Below are positions 5,501 to 7,420 of a stretch of 7,420 nt of DNA, in pieces. A program made the translations under genes and the position numbers. The stretch's first letter is position 1. Each line of letters begins with the position of its first letter. Where the stretch lies: positions 1 to 7,420 of the forward strand of contig JAGRKQ010000242.1 in the NCBI GenBank assembly GCA_020442235.1, given 5' to 3'. A model generated the notes under the pieces. That model searched no databases, was not told where the DNA came from, and saw only the letters and a program-made list of their open reading frames with translations. This DNA is from Hyphomicrobiaceae bacterium (lineage in GTDB: Bacteria > Pseudomonadota > Alphaproteobacteria > Rhizobiales > MH13).

Positions 5501-6018
5501 CTTTCTTCCACGATGTAGGGTCCGCCGCCGACCGAATCGCGCGAGGAAAACAGAACGAATTCCTCCACCTCGAAGGTCGGAAGAGAAAGCCCGCCGCGGA
5601 TCGAAAGCCAGTGGGCGACCTGCTCGGCGCTGCACGCCTTGCAGCGGGCGATGGTGACATGCGGCTGGAACTTGCGCGGCTCCGGCGGCAGGCCGAGCCT
5701 TTGCATCAGCCGCTCATGTTCGCCCTGAAGCTCGCTGAGCGCCTGCGTCGGGCGCACCCGCGCCACCACCGAATGCGGCCGCCGTGTTCCAAAAACCATC
5801 AGCCCGTCGATGGTGATGGCGATGCGCCGCCGCTTCACCCGGTCGAGCGTCTCCACGATCTCGCCGGCCAGTCTCTCGTCGATGTCGCCGATGAAGCGCA
5901 GGGTGACGTGATAGTTCTCCACGTCGATCCAGCGTGCGCCGGGAAGGCCGCCGCGCATGGCCGCCAGCCGTTCGGCCACCTCCCTGGGGATTTCAAGCCC
6001 GGTGAACAGCCTCGGCAT
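5482..6018 (-). CDS. thpR: RNA 2',3'-cyclic phosphodiesterase (2H phosphoesterase, LigT-like)
   Basis: Cytoplasmic 2H-superfamily enzyme of 178 residues that opens RNA 2',3'-cyclic phosphate ends to 2'-phosphates and can show tRNA half ligation in vitro. Seen: the opening MPRLFTGLEIP, typical of the family, and the two catalytic HxT(x) tetrapeptides in their usual contexts: ENYHVTLRFIGD (His37 to Leu40) and FQPHVTIARCK (His120 to Ile123). The late segment VEEFVLFSSRDSVGGGPYIVEESYSL is the standard C-terminal strand region. I chose the start at 6018, which has GGGAGG five bases upstream; the frame extends to an ATG at 6093 but that prefix lacks family resemblance. The 3' end overlaps the end of the phosphatase gene by 19 bp on the other strand. 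The TPM genes lie upstream on the same strand with an 87-bp gap, so read-through transcription from them is possible. Confidence 0.95.
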   Translation of the reverse strand: MPRLFTGLEIPREVAERLAAMRGGLPGARWIDVENYHVTLRFIGDIDERLAGEIVETLDRVKRRRIAITIDGLMVFGTRRPHSVVARVRPTQALSELQGEHERLMQRLGLPPEPRKFQPHVTIARCKACSAEQVAHWLSIRGGLSLPTFEVEEFVLFSSRDSVGGGPYIVEESYSLVA

Positions 6019-6105
6019 CGCCACCTCCCTTGAGGACGTGATTCGCTGATCAAGCCTCGCCGATGCGGTGGGGCGGCGCAATCGGAAGAACACGCTCTCC
6101 TGTGC

Positions 6106-6756
6106 TCAAAGTTCGACCAGATGATCGGGCAGCTCGTTCTCGTCGGCGGGCGTCCAGGGTGCGGCCTCGGCAAGAGGTCCGGTCAGCCCGGAAATCGCGG
6201 CCATGAAGCCGTCCGCCACCGCACCCCGACGCGCGGCGCCGATCAGGGCATCCACCGCTTGGAGAAAAACCGCATCGTCCAGCGCCGCATCCAGCAGCGC
6301 GTCGGCAACGATCTCGGCCCGGCGCTCGGCCAGCGAGACATAAAGCAGAATGCCGGTGCGCCCGCTCGTCTTGTGCAGCCCATGCGCCAGAAAAAGATCG
6401 AGCGCCCGCGCCCGCGTCGCCCGGCCCTTCAGCGCATCGGGCAGAAGCATCAGCCGCAGGGGTTCGCAAAAGCGCAGGAGAACGGCGAGCGCCAGGAAGA
6501 ACAGCGCCTGCGCGATCAGCACCATCAGCGGTGTCATCGACCAGCCAAGCCCCGGCCACAGGGCCGGCAGCGTCAGGACGGCAAACAGCGCCGCCCCCAG
6601 CGCCATGAGGGCCGCAAGCGCCAGTGCCGGCCAACGATAATCGTCGCTCGAACGGGCAAGGACGCAGTAGATCTCCGCCGCCGTCTTCGTTTCGGCATCG
6701 CACACCGCCGCGGCAATGCGGGCCCGGTCCTGCTCGTTGAGGGTCCTGCTTTGCAT
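6106..6756 (-). CDS. TPM-domain integral membrane protein (short, second TPM gene)
   Basis: Protein of 216 residues related to the TPM (formerly DUF477) family. Order seen: a short N-terminal TPM-like opening (LNEQDRARIAAAVCDAETKTAAEIYCVLARSSDDYRW, about residues 6-42), two hydrophobic membrane segments at about 43-66 and 74-96 separated by a short loop, then the continuation of the TPM fold at about 115-190: ALDLFLAHGLHKTSGRTGIL followed by LYVSLAERRAEIVADALL. The membrane hairpin is thus inserted within the TPM-like region, the arrangement of the companion protein found beside YgcG-like proteins. No signal peptide is visible. Function is unknown. The start at 6756 has an AAGGGGG Shine-Dalgarno that overlaps the stop codon of the preceding gene, with 9 nt between stop and start, so translation is probably coupled. 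Gene family is fairly clear; biochemical role is not. Confidence 0.85.
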   Translation of the reverse strand: MQSRTLNEQDRARIAAAVCDAETKTAAEIYCVLARSSDDYRWPALALAALMALGAALFAVLTLPALWPGLGWSMTPLMVLIAQALFFLALAVLLRFCEPLRLMLLPDALKGRATRARALDLFLAHGLHKTSGRTGILLYVSLAERRAEIVADALLDAALDDAVFLQAVDALIGAARRGAVADGFMAAISGLTGPLAEAAPWTPADENELPDHLVEL

Positions 6757-6765
6757 TCCGCCCCC

Positions 6766-7420
6766 TTACCAGCCGCCGGAGGCGCCGCCGCCCCCGGACG
6801 ATCCGCCGCCACCGGAAAACCCGCCCCCCGACCAGCCGCTGCCACCGGAACTGCCGCTGCTGTAATACCAGGTGATGCCGTGCCACCGGTAACGGTTCTT
6901 CCCCACCTTGGTGCCGAAGACCCGCACCAGAATGGACAGGATGACGAAGATGCCGGCAAAGACCGCAAAGGCGCCGCCGAAGACCAGCGGCACCCAGTCG
7001 TCACTGGATGAACCCGTCTCGCGGGAGATCGACTGACGTGCGGCGACGCCCTCGGCATCGCCGCGCAGCACCGCCACGATCTCTCCGGCGCCCGTTTCGA
7101 TCCCTTGCGCAAAATTCCCCGCCCGAAACGCCGGCAGGATCGTGTTCTGGATGATGAGACCGGCCAGCGCGTCGGTCAGCGCGCCTTCCAGCCCGTAGCC
7201 GACCTCGATGCGCACCCGCCTTTCGTTCGGCGCAACGAGCAATAGGACGCCGTTGTCGACATCCCTCTGCCCCAGCCCCCAGTGGCGAAACAGCCGGTTG
7301 GCATAGTCATCGATCGATCCGCCCTCAAGGCTCGCCACCGTCGCCAGCACGAACTGATGGGTGGTTTCGGCTTCCAGTTCGGCCGAAAGCCGGGTGAGGC
7401 GCTCGCGCGCCGCCGGATCG
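6766..7420 (-). CDS. YgcG-like secreted TPM-domain protein with Gly/Ser-rich tail (runs off right edge)
   Basis: The last 217 codons are present; the start and any signal peptide lie beyond position 7420. Seen: most of a TPM domain, including RLSAELEAETTHQFVLATV, then SIDDYANRLFRHWGLGQRD, VDNGVLLLVAPNERRVRIEV and GYGLEGALTDALAGLIIQN; this IDDYA...WGLG...DNGVLLL...VGYGLEG series is the family hallmark. A single membrane helix follows (WVPLVFGGAFAVFAGIFVILSILVRVFG), then a basic stretch and a low-complexity end rich in Gly, Ser and Trp/Phe (about the last 33 residues, 6769-6867), as usual for YgcG-type proteins. Topology predicted: TPM domain outside the cytoplasm, tail on the inner side. Proteins of this kind often follow a lemA gene; whether one lies just past the right edge cannot be seen. 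Forms a coupled pair with the short TPM gene downstream. Confidence 0.92.
   Translation of the reverse strand, partial: DPAARERLTRLSAELEAETTHQFVLATVASLEGGSIDDYANRLFRHWGLGQRDVDNGVLLLVAPNERRVRIEVGYGLEGALTDALAGLIIQNTILPAFRAGNFAQGIETGAGEIVAVLRGDAEGVAARQSISRETGSSSDDWVPLVFGGAFAVFAGIFVILSILVRVFGTKVGKNRYRWHGITWYYSSGSSGGSGWSGGGFSGGGGSSGGGGASGGW

Noticed and set aside
6060..6085. Imperfect hairpin (CCGATGCG / CGC-A-ATCGG) after the short TPM gene
   Set aside because: The stem is only about eight pairs with a bulge, and no T-run follows on the minus strand, so I do not call it an intrinsic terminator.
6121..7011. A 296-codon plus-strand frame opposite the TPM genes
   Set aside because: Its product is dominated by Gln, Arg, Pro and Gly with no domain, and it covers both TPM genes on the other strand, which match a known family.
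1..7420. CRISPR arrays, insertion sequences, tRNA or rRNA genes, toxin-antitoxin or phage-defence modules
   Set aside because: Looked for on both strands; no spaced identical repeats of CRISPR length, transposase motifs, terminal inverted repeats, tRNA cloverleaf or defence domains were seen. The region looks like ordinary core chromosome.

Overview
The window is a dense, GC-rich bacterial chromosomal segment with eleven protein-coding genes, two of them cut by the window edges. The combination of genes points to an alphaproteobacterium, most likely Hyphomicrobiales/Rhizobiaceae-like: an IalB-family secreted protein beside rlmN, an ECF sigma factor of the type usually paired with ChrR, an HSD10-like dehydrogenase, and a perfect CtrA-type box (TTAA-N7-TTAAC). 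This placement is inferred from family content; no database was searched.

Layout. Minus strand, left edge: rlmN (N-terminal part only) lies downstream of an IalB-family periplasmic protein, with a clear intrinsic terminator between them. A 331-bp intergenic region carrying the CtrA-type box separates this pair from a plus-strand pair: an ECF sigma-70 factor without an adjacent anti-sigma gene, then an NADPH:quinone oxidoreductase-like MDR enzyme. Next come a minus-strand DUF1232/YkvA small membrane protein, a plus-strand HSD10-like short-chain dehydrogenase with a four-unit 13-bp tandem repeat in its leader, and a minus-strand pterin-4a-carbinolamine dehydratase (phhB) whose 5' leader holds a 17-bp tandem duplication. 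A plus-strand low-molecular-weight protein-tyrosine phosphatase follows, overlapping tail-to-tail with a minus-strand RNA 2',3'-cyclic phosphodiesterase (thpR). Two TPM-domain genes on the minus strand end the window; the upstream one is the large secreted YgcG-like type and runs off the right edge.

Gene cooperation. Most genes look like independent housekeeping units: rRNA/tRNA modification, RNA end processing, pterin recycling, acyl-CoA oxidation and phosphotyrosine signalling. Likely co-transcribed groups are ialB-like to rlmN (attenuated by the terminator), sigma to oxidoreductase (38-nt gap), and large TPM to small TPM (9-nt gap, coupled translation), possibly extending to thpR. Three consecutive tail-to-tail junctions lie within 18 bp or overlap, with no recognisable intrinsic terminator.

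I did not find a convincing undescribed multi-gene system. The best leads are regulatory: the CtrA-type box, the orphan ChrR-type sigma factor, the phased 13-bp repeat and the duplicated Shine-Dalgarno segment.
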